From Oscillospiraceae bacterium (GTDB taxonomy: Bacteria; Bacillota; Clostridia; Oscillospirales; Ruminococcaceae), in contig JAQXIW010000022.1 in NCBI GenBank assembly GCA_029007985.1, positions 1 through 64,000 of the forward strand: 64,000 bases of DNA, read 5' to 3'. Below the pieces are notes generated by a model. That model ran no database searches. It had not been told where the DNA came from and saw nothing but the letters and a program-made list of their open reading frames with translations. The position numbers and the translations under genes were made by a program. Shown one piece after another: positions 38,698-49,144 of this stretch (position 1 is the first letter of the stretch; every line of letters begins with the position of its first letter).

Positions 38698-39535
38698 ACT
38701 CAATTCATTCAAAAAGATTTATTCGGATTTTGAGACCGATATAACGCTTTCGGTAAAAAAGGGCGGAGTTACGGGTATCGTCGGCAGAAACGGCGCCGGC
38801 AAATCCACAACCATAAAAGCAATTCTGGGGCTTATCGAAACAGACGGCGGCGATGTAAAAATATTCGGTAAAAACCCTAAAAAGTTGACGGCAAAAGACA
38901 AAATGAAAATAGGCGTTACAATGCCGGATTCCTTTTTCACCACCGAGCTGAACATTAAAGACATTGTCGACATTATGGCGGCGGGATATGAGGATTTTGA
39001 CAAAGCAAAGTTTTTGGAAAAATGCAAAAAGAACAACCTTCCTATTGACAAGAAGGTGGCGCAGTTTTCAACCGGTATGACGGCAAAATTGAAAATGCTG
39101 ATGGCTCTTTCACACAACGCGGATTTACTTATTCTTGACGAGCCTACATCCGGTCTTGATGTAGTCGCAAGAGGCGAAATGTTGGATGAAATCAGAGATT
39201 ATCTCGGTCAAAAACCGGACAGAACCGTTCTGATCTCCTCACATATTTCGTCGGATTTAGAGGACTTTTGCGACGATATCTATATGATTCACAACGGCAA
39301 GATCATCATTCACGAGGACACCGACAAGCTGAAAGGCGAATACGGAGTTCTGAAACTGAGCGACGAAATGTACGACAAAATCGACAAACAGTATATTCTG
39401 AAAAAGAAAAAAGAAAACTTCGGCTGGTCGTGTTTCACCAACGAGAGAAAATACTATGCTGAAAACTACCCGGACATAATAATTGAAAAGGGCAGCATAG
39501 ACGATATGATTATTCTTATGTCGGAGGCAAAGTAA
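38690..39535 (+). CDS. ABC transporter ATP-binding protein
   Basis: GIVGRNGAGKSTTIKAILG; FSTGMTAKLKMLMAL; LLILDEPTSGLD. Confidence 0.95.
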   Translation: MIELNSFKKIYSDFETDITLSVKKGGVTGIVGRNGAGKSTTIKAILGLIETDGGDVKIFGKNPKKLTAKDKMKIGVTMPDSFFTTELNIKDIVDIMAAGYEDFDKAKFLEKCKKNNLPIDKKVAQFSTGMTAKLKMLMALSHNADLLILDEPTSGLDVVARGEMLDEIRDYLGQKPDRTVLISSHISSDLEDFCDDIYMIHNGKIIIHEDTDKLKGEYGVLKLSDEMYDKIDKQYILKKKKENFGWSCFTNERKYYAENYPDIIIEKGSIDDMIILMSEAK

Positions 39536-39536
39536 A

Positions 39537-40178
39537 ATGAAGGGCTTGATTGTAAAGGATATAAAAATAATATCAAAAAGAGCGAAGTTTATTCTGTTAT
39601 TCACTCTTATCGGCGTATATATGGCTTATACCGCCTCTGCTGAATTCGGCGTTGGATATATAAGTATGCTGGGTGTTATGATGTCATTGGGCACAATCAC
39701 CTATGACGAATACAATAACGGCTATCCGTTTTTGATGACATTCCCATGTACGATAGAGGAATATGTCAGAGAGAAGTATATACTCTGTATTGCATCAAAT
39801 GCTGTTTTTGTTCTTATCGGAACGGTGGCAATATCGGCGGTAAAAACGGTTACGGGCAACGGCTCGGAACTCGGCGAAATTCCGCTTGCGGCATTGGTAG
39901 TATTTATAGCAGTCTGCTTTGTGGCGTTTATTTCAATACCGGTAGAAATTAAATTCGGCGGCGAAAAGAGTAAAACCGCACTCTTGGTACTCTACGGAAT
40001 AGTTGTGATTGCCGTGGCAGCGGTAGGATATGTAATACCGAAAAGCTTAGACATTGCGGCTTTGATAGACAGTATACCGATATCGGCGGGAATAATAGCC
40101 GGTATTGTACTCGGCACAGCCGTGACGGCTATATCATACATTATCTCGGTAAAAGAGATGTATAAAAAATTCGTATAA
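39537..40178 (+). CDS. ABC-2 type permease subunit
   Basis: MKGLIVKDIKIISKRAKF, six TM-like segments; follows the ATPase. Confidence 0.85.
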   Translation: MKGLIVKDIKIISKRAKFILLFTLIGVYMAYTASAEFGVGYISMLGVMMSLGTITYDEYNNGYPFLMTFPCTIEEYVREKYILCIASNAVFVLIGTVAISAVKTVTGNGSELGEIPLAALVVFIAVCFVAFISIPVEIKFGGEKSKTALLVLYGIVVIAVAAVGYVIPKSLDIAALIDSIPISAGIIAGIVLGTAVTAISYIISVKEMYKKFV

Positions 40179-40180
40179 AA

Positions 40181-40210
40181 ATAAGCGGGTGCACAACCCG
40201 CTTTATTTAT
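40181..40210. terminator. Bidirectional terminator
   Basis: AAGCGGGT-GCACA-ACCCGCTT flanked by A-run and T-run. Confidence 0.88.
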
Positions 40211-40860
40211 TGTTTTAATATGAACTCTTTAACTTCAAACAGGGAACAGAGCACCAGACCGGCTAATGACTTCATCTCGTCGGTGACGGGCATTAAATCC
40301 GGCACCATTATCGAAAATATACCCGCCCGGCTTGCCGCGCGGATACCGTTGTGAGAGTCTTCGATAATTATTGCCTCGCTAACGCTTACGCCCAATCCTT
40401 CTGCGGCTTTTAGAAAAATATCCGGGTTCGGTTTGGACTTTTTCACCTTATCGCCGCCTATGATAAAGTCAAAATAATCTATTAAACCGGTTTGCGACAG
40501 CTCGGATTTTACCGTGTCCGTCGCTGTGGAGGATGCGAGAGCCGTCTTGTACCCCTTGGCTTTGAGCCGCAAAAGCAACTCTTTGACGCCCGGTTTCAAA
40601 GGTATACCATCGGTGCGCAGAATTTCAAAAAATCTCTCACGGGTAACATTCAAAAATTCGGCGACTTTTTCTGCGTCTTTGTACTCGTTTATCATTATCC
40701 GTCTCGTGTCGGCGGAATTTGTGCCGATGATTTTCGGATAGACTTCTTTTATGTTGTAAAACCCGAAACTGTCCCCGTACTCAAACCACCGCCTTTGAGA
40801 GACGGCCTCGGTGTCAAAGATAACGCCGTCCATATCAAAAATTACAGCTTTTATATCCAT
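40207..40860 (-). CDS. HAD-superfamily phosphatase (beta-phosphoglucomutase-like)
   Basis: AVIFDMDGVIFDTEAVS; IIEDSHNGIRAASRAG. Confidence 0.93.
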   Translation of the reverse strand: MDIKAVIFDMDGVIFDTEAVSQRRWFEYGDSFGFYNIKEVYPKIIGTNSADTRRIMINEYKDAEKVAEFLNVTRERFFEILRTDGIPLKPGVKELLLRLKAKGYKTALASSTATDTVKSELSQTGLIDYFDFIIGGDKVKKSKPNPDIFLKAAEGLGVSVSEAIIIEDSHNGIRAASRAGIFSIMVPDLMPVTDEMKSLAGLVLCSLFEVKEFILKQ

Positions 40861-40876
40861 AGCAACTCCTAAAACA

Positions 40877-40901
40877 AAAGACCGTAAAAAATACGGTCTT
40901 T
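40877..40901 (-). terminator. Terminator after typA
   Basis: AAAGACCGTA-aaaaa-TACGGTCTTT; minus-strand T-run. Confidence 0.85.
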
Positions 40902-40908
40902 ATTTACA

Positions 40909-42738
40909 TTAACCTTTTTTGGCTTTTGATACGAGTCTTGCTCTCTCTGAATGGTCAAGAATAGCCTTTCTGATTCTGAGGCTCTTCGGAGTGACCTCCA
41001 AAAGCTCGTCAGGGGCAAGAAATTCAAGTGATTCTTCCAACGACATCTGCTTCGGCGGAATTAATCTGAGAGCGTCGTCCGAGCCGGAGGCACGGGTGTT
41101 TGTCAGGTGTTTTGCTTTGCAGATATTTACTACAATGTCGTCGCCCTTTGGGTTAGAGCCGACAACCATACCGGCGTATACAGGTGTTGCCGGGCCGATA
41201 AAGAGCACGCCTCTTTCCTGGGCGTTGTACAAACCGTAGGTGAGAGAGGTACCTGTTTCAAAGCATACAAGCGAGCCGGAGGCGCGCACAGGCAAATCGC
41301 CCTTGTACGGCTTGTAGCCTTCAAAAATCGTGTTAATTACGCCCTCGCCCTTTGTGTCCGTCAAAAATTCGCTTCTGTAGCCGAAAAGACCTCTTGACGG
41401 CATCGAATACTCGATTCTGATACGGCTGTCGCCCTGCGGAGTCATTGCAATCAAATCGCCTTTTCTGCCGGAGAGTTTTTCGATAACTGCGCCCTGCGAT
41501 TCGACAGGCACATCGATTACAACATGGTCAAACGGCTCTAAAGTCTGACCGTTTTCCTGTTTGAGAAGGACTCTCGGCGGTGAAACCTGGAATTCATAGC
41601 CCTCTCTTCTCATAGTCTCAATGAGAATCGAAAGGTGCATTTCACCTCTGCCCATTACTTTGAAGCTCTCGCTTGTAGCAGAGTCCTCAACTTTGAGAGC
41701 CACATCTCTGAGAAGCTCTCTGTGCAGTCTGTCGCGAATCTGACGGCTCGTAACGAATTTGCCCTCTCTGCCTGCGAAAGGAGAGTCGTTGACGGCAAAT
41801 GTCATTTCAACTGTCGGGTCGTCGATTTTTACAAAGTGAAGCGGCTGCACATTCTGTGTGCTGCAAAGCGTGTTGCCGATTGTGACATCGCCGATACCGG
41901 ATACAACCACGATTTCACCGGCGCTTGCCTCCTGCACAGGCACTTTGTTTGTGCCCTCAAAAGTATAAATTGCGGTGACTTTGCCTTTTCTGTTTACCGA
42001 CGAATCGTGCCAGTCGCATACAGTGACTTCCTGACCGACCTTGAGAGTGCCTTTTTCGATTCTGCCGATGGCTGTTCTGCCGACAAAGTTGTCATAGTCG
42101 ATGTTTGATACCAGCATTGCCAGCGGCTCGTCCGGCTCTACATCCGGGCCCGGAATGTACTCGAGGATAGTGTCGAAAATCGGCTTGAAGTCCGTGCCTC
42201 TGATCTCGGGCGAATAATTTGCAATGCCCTCTCTGCCGGAGCAGAAGAGCATAGGGCTGTCGAGCTGCTCGTCGGAAGCGCCCAAATCCATAAGGAGAAG
42301 TAAAATTTCATCTATGATTTCTTTTATTCTTGCGTCCGGACGGTCGATTTTGTTTACAATAATTACGATTGAAAGATTCTGTGCAAGAGCTTTTTCAAGA
42401 ACGAATCTTGTTTGAGGCATAGGGCCTTCTGCGGCGTCAACCAGCAAAAGAACACCGTCTACCATTTTAAGTACACGCTCTACTTCGCCGCCGAAGTCCG
42501 CGTGACCCGGTGTGTCAACAATGTTGACTTTAACACCGTTGTAACGGAAAGAAGCGTTTTTTGCAAGAATTGTAATGCCTCTTTCTCTCTCTATATCGCC
42601 TGAGTCCATGACTCTTTCGTTTACAACCTGGTTTTCTCTGAACGTACCGCTTTGCTTGAGCATTCCGTCGACAAGAGTGGTCTTGCCGTGGTCAACGTGG
42701 GCAATGATAGCGATATTTCTCATATCTTCTCTAATCAT
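40909..42738 (-). CDS. typA: Translational GTPase TypA/BipA
   Basis: IIAHVDHGKTTLVDGMLKQSGTFRENQ; VDTPGHADFGGEVERVL. Confidence 0.97.
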   Translation of the reverse strand: MIREDMRNIAIIAHVDHGKTTLVDGMLKQSGTFRENQVVNERVMDSGDIERERGITILAKNASFRYNGVKVNIVDTPGHADFGGEVERVLKMVDGVLLLVDAAEGPMPQTRFVLEKALAQNLSIVIIVNKIDRPDARIKEIIDEILLLLMDLGASDEQLDSPMLFCSGREGIANYSPEIRGTDFKPIFDTILEYIPGPDVEPDEPLAMLVSNIDYDNFVGRTAIGRIEKGTLKVGQEVTVCDWHDSSVNRKGKVTAIYTFEGTNKVPVQEASAGEIVVVSGIGDVTIGNTLCSTQNVQPLHFVKIDDPTVEMTFAVNDSPFAGREGKFVTSRQIRDRLHRELLRDVALKVEDSATSESFKVMGRGEMHLSILIETMRREGYEFQVSPPRVLLKQENGQTLEPFDHVVIDVPVESQGAVIEKLSGRKGDLIAMTPQGDSRIRIEYSMPSRGLFGYRSEFLTDTKGEGVINTIFEGYKPYKGDLPVRASGSLVCFETGTSLTYGLYNAQERGVLFIGPATPVYAGMVVGSNPKGDDIVVNICKAKHLTNTRASGSDDALRLIPPKQMSLEESLEFLAPDELLEVTPKSLRIRKAILDHSERARLVSKAKKG

Positions 42739-43016
42739 TTTTCCTCCGGATAATAAATAACCTGATAATACTAAAAAATTACACTATATTTTACTACTAA
42801 ATGACGATATAATCAAGATTTTTTTGTAATATCCGTAGATTTTTGAAAAATGCTATTGACACAGAAATCATATTCTGTATTTTGTAAACTGACAGAGAAG
42901 CCGTTTTTTGTTGAAAAACCGGCTCTTAAAATGAAACATACGCACATATTGAATATACAAAATTATTATGATATAATTTATTAGTTAAAAAGTATGTTTT
43001 GATAGGCGGTGTGAAA

Positions 43017-43520
43017 ATGAGAGTAATCGGTATCGACCCGGGCTATGCCATTGTCGGTTACGGCGTTCTGGAATACGAAAAAGGCAAATTTTACCCTGTT
43101 GAATACGGCGCGGTTACCACGGACGCACACACCGACTTTCAGATGAGAATTAAAGAAATTTTTTTAGAGGTCGACCGGATAATAAAGAGAACGAGACCTG
43201 AGGCGCTCGCCATCGAAAAGCTTTTTTACACGACAAATCAAAAGACTGTCATGCAGGTTGCACAGGCGAGAGGAGTTATTCTTTTAGCGGCGTCGCTGAA
43301 CGATTTGCCGGTGTACGAGTACACGCCGCTGCAGGTCAAACAGTCGGTCACCGGTTACGGCAAAGCAGTAAAAAAACAGGTTCAGGAGATGACAAAAAAC
43401 ATACTTCGACTCGACAGTATTCCAAAGCCGGACGATACAGCCGACGCTCTCGCTATGGCAATTTGTCACGGATATTCATATAAATCTAAATTGTTTACAC
43501 AGATAGGAACTACGAAATGA
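43017..43520 (+). CDS. ruvC: Holliday junction resolvase RuvC
   Basis: VIGIDPGYAIVGYGVLE; PEALAIEKLFYTTNQKT; upstream of ruvAB. Confidence 0.96.
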   Translation: MRVIGIDPGYAIVGYGVLEYEKGKFYPVEYGAVTTDAHTDFQMRIKEIFLEVDRIIKRTRPEALAIEKLFYTTNQKTVMQVAQARGVILLAASLNDLPVYEYTPLQVKQSVTGYGKAVKKQVQEMTKNILRLDSIPKPDDTADALAMAICHGYSYKSKLFTQIGTTK

Positions 43521-44122
43521 TATACAGCTTAACAGGAACGGTGGCGGAAAAATCACCGGATACGGTGGTATTGGATGTTTACGGCATAGCTTTTGCGGTA
43601 TCCGTGCCGATGAACGTATGCGGCGCATTGCCGGAAATCGGCAAAACCGCAAAACTATACACATATCTGTCCGTCAAAGAGGACGCCATGGATTTGTACG
43701 GTTTTGCAACATACGAGGAGCAAAAGTGCTTCAAAACTCTTATTTCGGTATCAGGCGTAGGGCCGAAAGCCGGGCTGTCAATTTTGTCCGTGCTGTCACC
43801 GGCTCAAATAGCCGTGGCGGTGGCGTCCGGCGATTACAAATCTCTCACGGCGGCACAGGGCGTCGGCCCAAAGGTTGCCCAGAGGATAGTGCTTGAACTT
43901 AAAGGCAAATTGGACAGCGCATCATTTGCACGGTCTGACACGCGGCGGTTGGCCTCGGCTGCGTCGTCGGGCGGCAATGTGGGTACGGCAATCCGGGGTC
44001 TTGTAGCTTTGGGTTACACACAGAGCCGGGCGGCTTTGGCTGTGTCAAAACTCGACAAGGATTTGTCCGTACAGGATATGATTAAACAGGCTCTCAGATT
44101 GATAGCGGGAGGTAAAGTCTAA
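43517..44122 (+). CDS. ruvA: Holliday junction DNA helicase subunit RuvA
   Basis: [42 protein letters not shown]. Confidence 0.96.
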   Translation: MIYSLTGTVAEKSPDTVVLDVYGIAFAVSVPMNVCGALPEIGKTAKLYTYLSVKEDAMDLYGFATYEEQKCFKTLISVSGVGPKAGLSILSVLSPAQIAVAVASGDYKSLTAAQGVGPKVAQRIVLELKGKLDSASFARSDTRRLASAASSGGNVGTAIRGLVALGYTQSRAALAVSKLDKDLSVQDMIKQALRLIAGGKV

Positions 44123-45186
44123 TGAACAACATCGGTTTTCAAGACCCGGACAGATTGGTTTCTCCGAAAGCGGTAGATGAAGAGGAAGAACAGGATTTAT
44201 CTCTTCGCCCTAAATATCTGAAAGATTACATCGGTCAAGAAAAATTAAAAGAAAATCTCTCAATATATCTGAAAGCGGCTAAAATGAGGGGAGAGCCGAT
44301 GGACCATCTGCTATTCTACGGCCCTCCGGGCTTGGGCAAAACCACTCTCGCCGGTGTTATTGCCAACGAGATGGGCGTTAATATGCGCACCACTTCCGGC
44401 CCTGCCATTGAAAAGCCGGGCGATTTGGCGGCGCTTCTGACAAATTTACAGGAAGACGATGTTCTTTTTATAGACGAAATTCACCGTCTGCCGCGACAGA
44501 CCGAGGAGGTTTTGTATTCCGCTATGGAGGACTATGTTCTCGACATAGTAATCGGAAAAGGCCCGTCGGCTCAGACGATAAGAATGGAATTGCCGAAATT
44601 CACTCTCATAGGCGCGACAACAAGAGCCGGCGCTCTGTCAGCCCCACTGAGAGACAGATTCGGCGTTGTACTGAAGCTCGAGCCGTATTCCCACGAGGAG
44701 CTGGCTAAAATCATAAGCCGCTCCGCCGGCATTCTCGGAGTTCACTGTACCGAGGACGGCGCACTTGCGCTGGCTAAATGTTCAAGGGGCACGCCTCGTG
44801 TGGCAAACAGACTTCTCAAAAGGGCGAGAGATTTTGCCCAGGTCAGAGGCAACGGCATAATAGACGAAGAAATAGCGAACGACGCTTTGCACAGAATGGA
44901 TATAGACTACCTTGGTCTTGATTCCCTGGACAGAAACTTTATGAGAACCATTATAAACCTTTACGGCGGCGGCCCGGTGGGCATAGAGACCCTTGCCGCA
45001 ACGATAGGCGAGGAAAGCGTTACGCTTGAGGATGTGTGCGAGCCGTATCTTATGCAGCTCGGTTTTGTATCGAGAACGCCTAAGGGCAGAATCGTTACGG
45101 ATTTGGCATACAGACATTTATCAATAAAAAATCCAAAACTCGACGACAGCATTTATCAGCAGAGTTTTGATGAATATAAGGAGTAA
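44122..45186 (+). CDS. ruvB: Holliday junction branch migration ATPase RuvB
   Basis: [37 protein letters not shown]. Confidence 0.97.
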   Translation: MNNIGFQDPDRLVSPKAVDEEEEQDLSLRPKYLKDYIGQEKLKENLSIYLKAAKMRGEPMDHLLFYGPPGLGKTTLAGVIANEMGVNMRTTSGPAIEKPGDLAALLTNLQEDDVLFIDEIHRLPRQTEEVLYSAMEDYVLDIVIGKGPSAQTIRMELPKFTLIGATTRAGALSAPLRDRFGVVLKLEPYSHEELAKIISRSAGILGVHCTEDGALALAKCSRGTPRVANRLLKRARDFAQVRGNGIIDEEIANDALHRMDIDYLGLDSLDRNFMRTIINLYGGGPVGIETLAATIGEESVTLEDVCEPYLMQLGFVSRTPKGRIVTDLAYRHLSIKNPKLDDSIYQQSFDEYKE

Positions 45187-45188
45187 TT

Positions 45189-46541
45189 ATGGGTAGACTT
45201 TTCGGCACAGACGGCGTCAGAGGCATTGCGGGCAGCGAGCTGACAGCCGAGCTGGCAACAAATATAGGCAGAGCGGCGGCAATCGTTCTGACAAAACACA
45301 CACATCACAAGCCGGTGTTTTTAATCGGCAAAGACACGAGAATTTCCGGCGATATGCTTGAGAGCGCGCTTGCGGCCGGTCTTTGCAGCGTGGGCGCGGA
45401 TGTAAAAACGGCCGGAGTGGTACCTACACCTGCCATTGCCTATCTTGTGGGCAAATACGGCTGCGATGCCGGAGTGGTAATTTCGGCGTCTCACAATCCT
45501 ATGGAGTTTAACGGAATTAAAATATTCAGCGGCGAAGGCTATAAATTGCCGGATGCCGTCGAGGAGGAAATCGAAGCCCTCATTCTCGACACACCGGAAA
45601 AACTGGTAAATGTCACAGGCGACGAAATGGGCAGAGTTTCTCATATAGACACCCGGGCAAGAGACTATGTCGAGCATCTCAAAACAGCTTGCGACGCGGA
45701 TTTGAGGGGAATGAAAGTCTTGTTTGACTGCGCAAACGGCGCTTCGTCTGTCACCGCACCGTCGCTTTTCACCGAGCTGGGAATAAAAGCCGACTTTATC
45801 GGCTGTGAGCCGGACGGCACAAACATCAACAGAAACTGCGGCTCAACACATCTGGGCAATCTTGCCCGGCTTGTAAAAGAGGGCGACTACGACTGCGGAT
45901 TTGCCTTTGACGGCGACGCCGACAGATGCCTTGCCGTCGACGAAAACGGCGACGAAATAGACGGCGACAAAATCATTGCCATACTTGCCACCAGAATGAA
46001 AAAAGAGAGCAGACTGAAAAACGATACGGCAGTCGCTACGGTTATGTCTAATCTCGGCTTTATGAAACACATGACAAAAAGGGGTATAAATGTCGTCACA
46101 ACAGCCGTCGGCGACAGATATGTTCTGGAAGAGATGAGAGCCAAAGGCTACAACCTCGGCGGCGAACAGTCCGGCCATGTCATACTTTCGGATTTTGCCA
46201 CAACCGGCGACGGCGAATTGACCGCTCTTTCGCTGCTTAATTACTTTGCTAAAGAAACGGATAAAAAGGTCAGCGGTTTTAACGGCTGCTACTCGAAATT
46301 CCCTCAGGTGCTAATAAACATAAAAACCACGGCCGAGGGCAAACGGGCGTTCAAGACCGACGAATACATCGAAGGCTTCATAGAGTCCAAACAGCAGCAG
46401 CTCATGGGCATGGGCCGCGTACTCGTCAGACTTTCCGGCACGGAGCCTCTCATCAGAGTAATGGTCGAGGGCGAGGACGAAGACATGATTACAAATGTGG
46501 CAAACGAGATTCGGGACAAGATAAGAGACAGACTTTGCTGA
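45189..46541 (+). CDS. glmM: Phosphoglucosamine mutase
   Basis: MGRLFGTDGVRGIAGSELTAELA; VISASHNPMEFNGIKIF. Confidence 0.96.
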   Translation: MGRLFGTDGVRGIAGSELTAELATNIGRAAAIVLTKHTHHKPVFLIGKDTRISGDMLESALAAGLCSVGADVKTAGVVPTPAIAYLVGKYGCDAGVVISASHNPMEFNGIKIFSGEGYKLPDAVEEEIEALILDTPEKLVNVTGDEMGRVSHIDTRARDYVEHLKTACDADLRGMKVLFDCANGASSVTAPSLFTELGIKADFIGCEPDGTNINRNCGSTHLGNLARLVKEGDYDCGFAFDGDADRCLAVDENGDEIDGDKIIAILATRMKKESRLKNDTAVATVMSNLGFMKHMTKRGINVVTTAVGDRYVLEEMRAKGYNLGGEQSGHVILSDFATTGDGELTALSLLNYFAKETDKKVSGFNGCYSKFPQVLINIKTTAEGKRAFKTDEYIEGFIESKQQQLMGMGRVLVRLSGTEPLIRVMVEGEDEDMITNVANEIRDKIRDRLC

Positions 46542-46556
46542 TTTGCAGGAGAATAT

Positions 46557-47432
46557 ATGAGAGCAGACAACAACTGGCAGGATTACAGACTGCTTGACGC
46601 CACGGACGGATACAGGCTCGAAAGCTGGAGCGGCGTAATATTGGTGCGCCCGGACCCGCAGGTGGTTTGGAAATTTGACAAAAAGAGTCCCCTTTGGGAA
46701 AAGGCTCACGCCGTGTATCACCGTTCGTCCTCCGGCGGCGGACATTGGGAATACAAAAAGAAGTTCCCTGACAGCTGGACAATAGATTACAACAATATGA
46801 CCTTCAAGGTCTCGCCTACCGGCTTTAAGCACACCGGTATTTTTCCGGAGCAGGCTACAAACTGGGACGAATATAAGAAAATGATAGAGCGGGAGGACAG
46901 AGAAATCAATGTTCTCAATCTTTTCGGTTACACCGGCGGCGCGACCTTGGCTTGCGCCGAAGCCGGTTCAAGAGTGTGCCATGTGGACTCGTCAAAGGGC
47001 ATGGTCGCCTGGGGCAAAGAAAACGCCCGGCTTTCCAATCTCTCCGACAGACCTATAAGATGGATTGTCGACGACTGTATTAAGTTTGTCCAAAGAGAAA
47101 TCCGCCGCGGCAACAAATACGACGGCATCATCATGGACCCGCCGTCCTACGGCAGAGGCCCTAACGGCGAAATTTGGAAACTCGAGGATAACATCTACGA
47201 ATTGATGGAGCTTTGTACTCATGTTTTGAGCGACGACCCGCTGTTTGTGGCGGTCAACAGCTACACGACAGGCGTTTCGCCGTCTGTCATGAACTATATG
47301 CTGGGCACACTTATGAATAAAAAATACAAGGGCAGCGTTTCCGCAGAGGAAATCGGCCTTGTGGTGGAAAGCACGGGTATGGCTCTGCCTTGCGGCAGCA
47401 CGGCTTTCTGGAAAAAAGAGGGATACAGATAA
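46557..47432 (+). CDS. Class I SAM-dependent methyltransferase (COG1092-like, no PUA domain)
   Basis: VLNLFGYTGGATLACAEAGS; IIMDPPSYGRGPNGEIW. Confidence 0.88.
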   Translation: MRADNNWQDYRLLDATDGYRLESWSGVILVRPDPQVVWKFDKKSPLWEKAHAVYHRSSSGGGHWEYKKKFPDSWTIDYNNMTFKVSPTGFKHTGIFPEQATNWDEYKKMIEREDREINVLNLFGYTGGATLACAEAGSRVCHVDSSKGMVAWGKENARLSNLSDRPIRWIVDDCIKFVQREIRRGNKYDGIIMDPPSYGRGPNGEIWKLEDNIYELMELCTHVLSDDPLFVAVNSYTTGVSPSVMNYMLGTLMNKKYKGSVSAEEIGLVVESTGMALPCGSTAFWKKEGYR

Positions 47433-48269
47433 ATGGATACTATGATAAAGGCAGAGAATATTCTGTACAGATATTCCGAGGACAGCGAGCCTGCGCTCAA
47501 AGGGGTGAGCGTTGAAATAAAAAAAGGCGAATTTGTCGCCGTCCTCGGCTCTAACGGATGCGGCAAATCTACACTTGCAAAGCATTTTAACGCAATTCTT
47601 GTGCCGGACGAGGGCGATGTGATTGTCGACGGCATAAATACAAGAGAAGAAGACAAGCTGTTTGACGTCAGACAGAGAGTCGGTATGGTGTTTCAAAACC
47701 CGGACAACCAAATCGTCGCCACGGTAGTTGAGGAAGACGTGGCTTTCGCCTTGGAAAATCTGGGCGTCCCGACCGATGAAATCCGCCAAAGAATAGACGA
47801 GGCAATGAAACAGGCGGGTGTTTACGAATTCAGAAAAAAAGCCCCGCACAATCTTTCCGGCGGTCAAAAACAGAGAGTTGCGATAGCCGGTATTATTGCA
47901 ATGCGCCCGGACTGCATAGTTTTGGACGAGCCGACGGCTATGCTGGACCCGTCGGGCAGAGCTTCGGTAATGCGGACAATTAAAGAACTTAATCAAAAAT
48001 ACGGCATCACCATCGTACTTATCACTCACTATATGGACGAAGCCGCCCAGGCGGACAGGGTGATAGTCATGAGCAAGGGCAAGGTGGAAAAGACCGGTAC
48101 GCCGAAAGAGATTTTTTCACAGGTAGAATGGATAAAAAGTCTTTCTCTTGATGTGCCGCAGACCAGCGACTTAGCATATGAATTAAACAAGCTGGGATAC
48201 AATCTTTCAACAGAGGCGATTTCCATTGACGAATGCGCCGCACAGCTGTATAAATTTCTGGAGGCGTAA
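47433..48269 (+). CDS. ecfA1: Energy-coupling factor transporter ATPase EcfA1
   Basis: [37 protein letters not shown]; paired with ecfA2/T. Confidence 0.94.
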   Translation: MDTMIKAENILYRYSEDSEPALKGVSVEIKKGEFVAVLGSNGCGKSTLAKHFNAILVPDEGDVIVDGINTREEDKLFDVRQRVGMVFQNPDNQIVATVVEEDVAFALENLGVPTDEIRQRIDEAMKQAGVYEFRKKAPHNLSGGQKQRVAIAGIIAMRPDCIVLDEPTAMLDPSGRASVMRTIKELNQKYGITIVLITHYMDEAAQADRVIVMSKGKVEKTGTPKEIFSQVEWIKSLSLDVPQTSDLAYELNKLGYNLSTEAISIDECAAQLYKFLEA

Positions 48270-48271
48270 AA

Positions 48272-49144
48272 GTGTCGGTATTAAAAATAGAAAATTTATC
48301 TTATGTTTACAACCCGGGTATGCCGAGTGAAACAAAAGCTCTCGACAACATAAATTTTGAGATTGACGAGGGCACTTTTGTGGGAGTAATCGGTCACACC
48401 GGTTCGGGCAAAAGTACGCTTATCAGCCATTTGAACGGTTTGACAAAACCGCAGACAGGCAGAATTCTCTTGGACGGCAAGGATATTTGGAAAGACTATG
48501 AAAACATCAGAGATGTCAGGTTTTCGGTAGGTCTTGTTTTTCAATACCCGGAATACCAGCTTTTTGAGGAGACTTGTTATCGGGATATCGCTTTCGGCCC
48601 GAAAAATATGGGCCTTTCCGAAGAAGAAATCGACAAAAGGGTGAAAATGGCGGCAAAATTTTGCGGCGTGACAGATGAAATGCTCGCCGGCTCGCCGTTT
48701 GACCTTTCGGGCGGACAAAAAAGAAGAGCCGCCATAGCCGGCATAATCGCAATGATGCCGCGCGTACTTGTACTTGACGAGCCGTGCGCAGGTCTTGACC
48801 CGGAGGGCAGAGAGCTCATACTTTCACAGGTCAAAAGATACCACGACGAGACCGGCGGCACAGTGATTCTTGTCTCTCACTCAATGGAGGACATTGCAAA
48901 TTACGCCGATAAAGTCGTTGTTATGCAAAACGGCGCCGTCTATAAATATGCGCCGACAGAGGAGATATTTCGGGATGCCGAAACTCTGGCAAAAATGGGT
49001 CTGGGTATACCGGATGTCACAAAGGTGTTTATCAAATTGCGCGAAATGGGCGTAGATATCGGCACGGATGTTTATACCATACCGTATGCTGTAAAAACGC
49101 TGTTGAAATACAAGGCAAAAAAGGAGGCTGAAAAGAATGCTTAA
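48272..49144 (+). CDS. ecfA2: Energy-coupling factor transporter ATPase EcfA2
   Basis: [36 protein letters not shown]. Confidence 0.94.
   Translation: MSVLKIENLSYVYNPGMPSETKALDNINFEIDEGTFVGVIGHTGSGKSTLISHLNGLTKPQTGRILLDGKDIWKDYENIRDVRFSVGLVFQYPEYQLFEETCYRDIAFGPKNMGLSEEEIDKRVKMAAKFCGVTDEMLAGSPFDLSGGQKRRAAIAGIIAMMPRVLVLDEPCAGLDPEGRELILSQVKRYHDETGGTVILVSHSMEDIANYADKVVVMQNGAVYKYAPTEEIFRDAETLAKMGLGIPDVTKVFIKLREMGVDIGTDVYTIPYAVKTLLKYKAKKEAEKNA

Noticed and set aside
46992-48029. 345-aa minus-strand ORF opposite the methyltransferase and ecfA1
   Set aside because: Fully antisense to two strongly supported genes; His/Arg/Phe-rich low-quality translation typical of a shadow ORF in this codon usage
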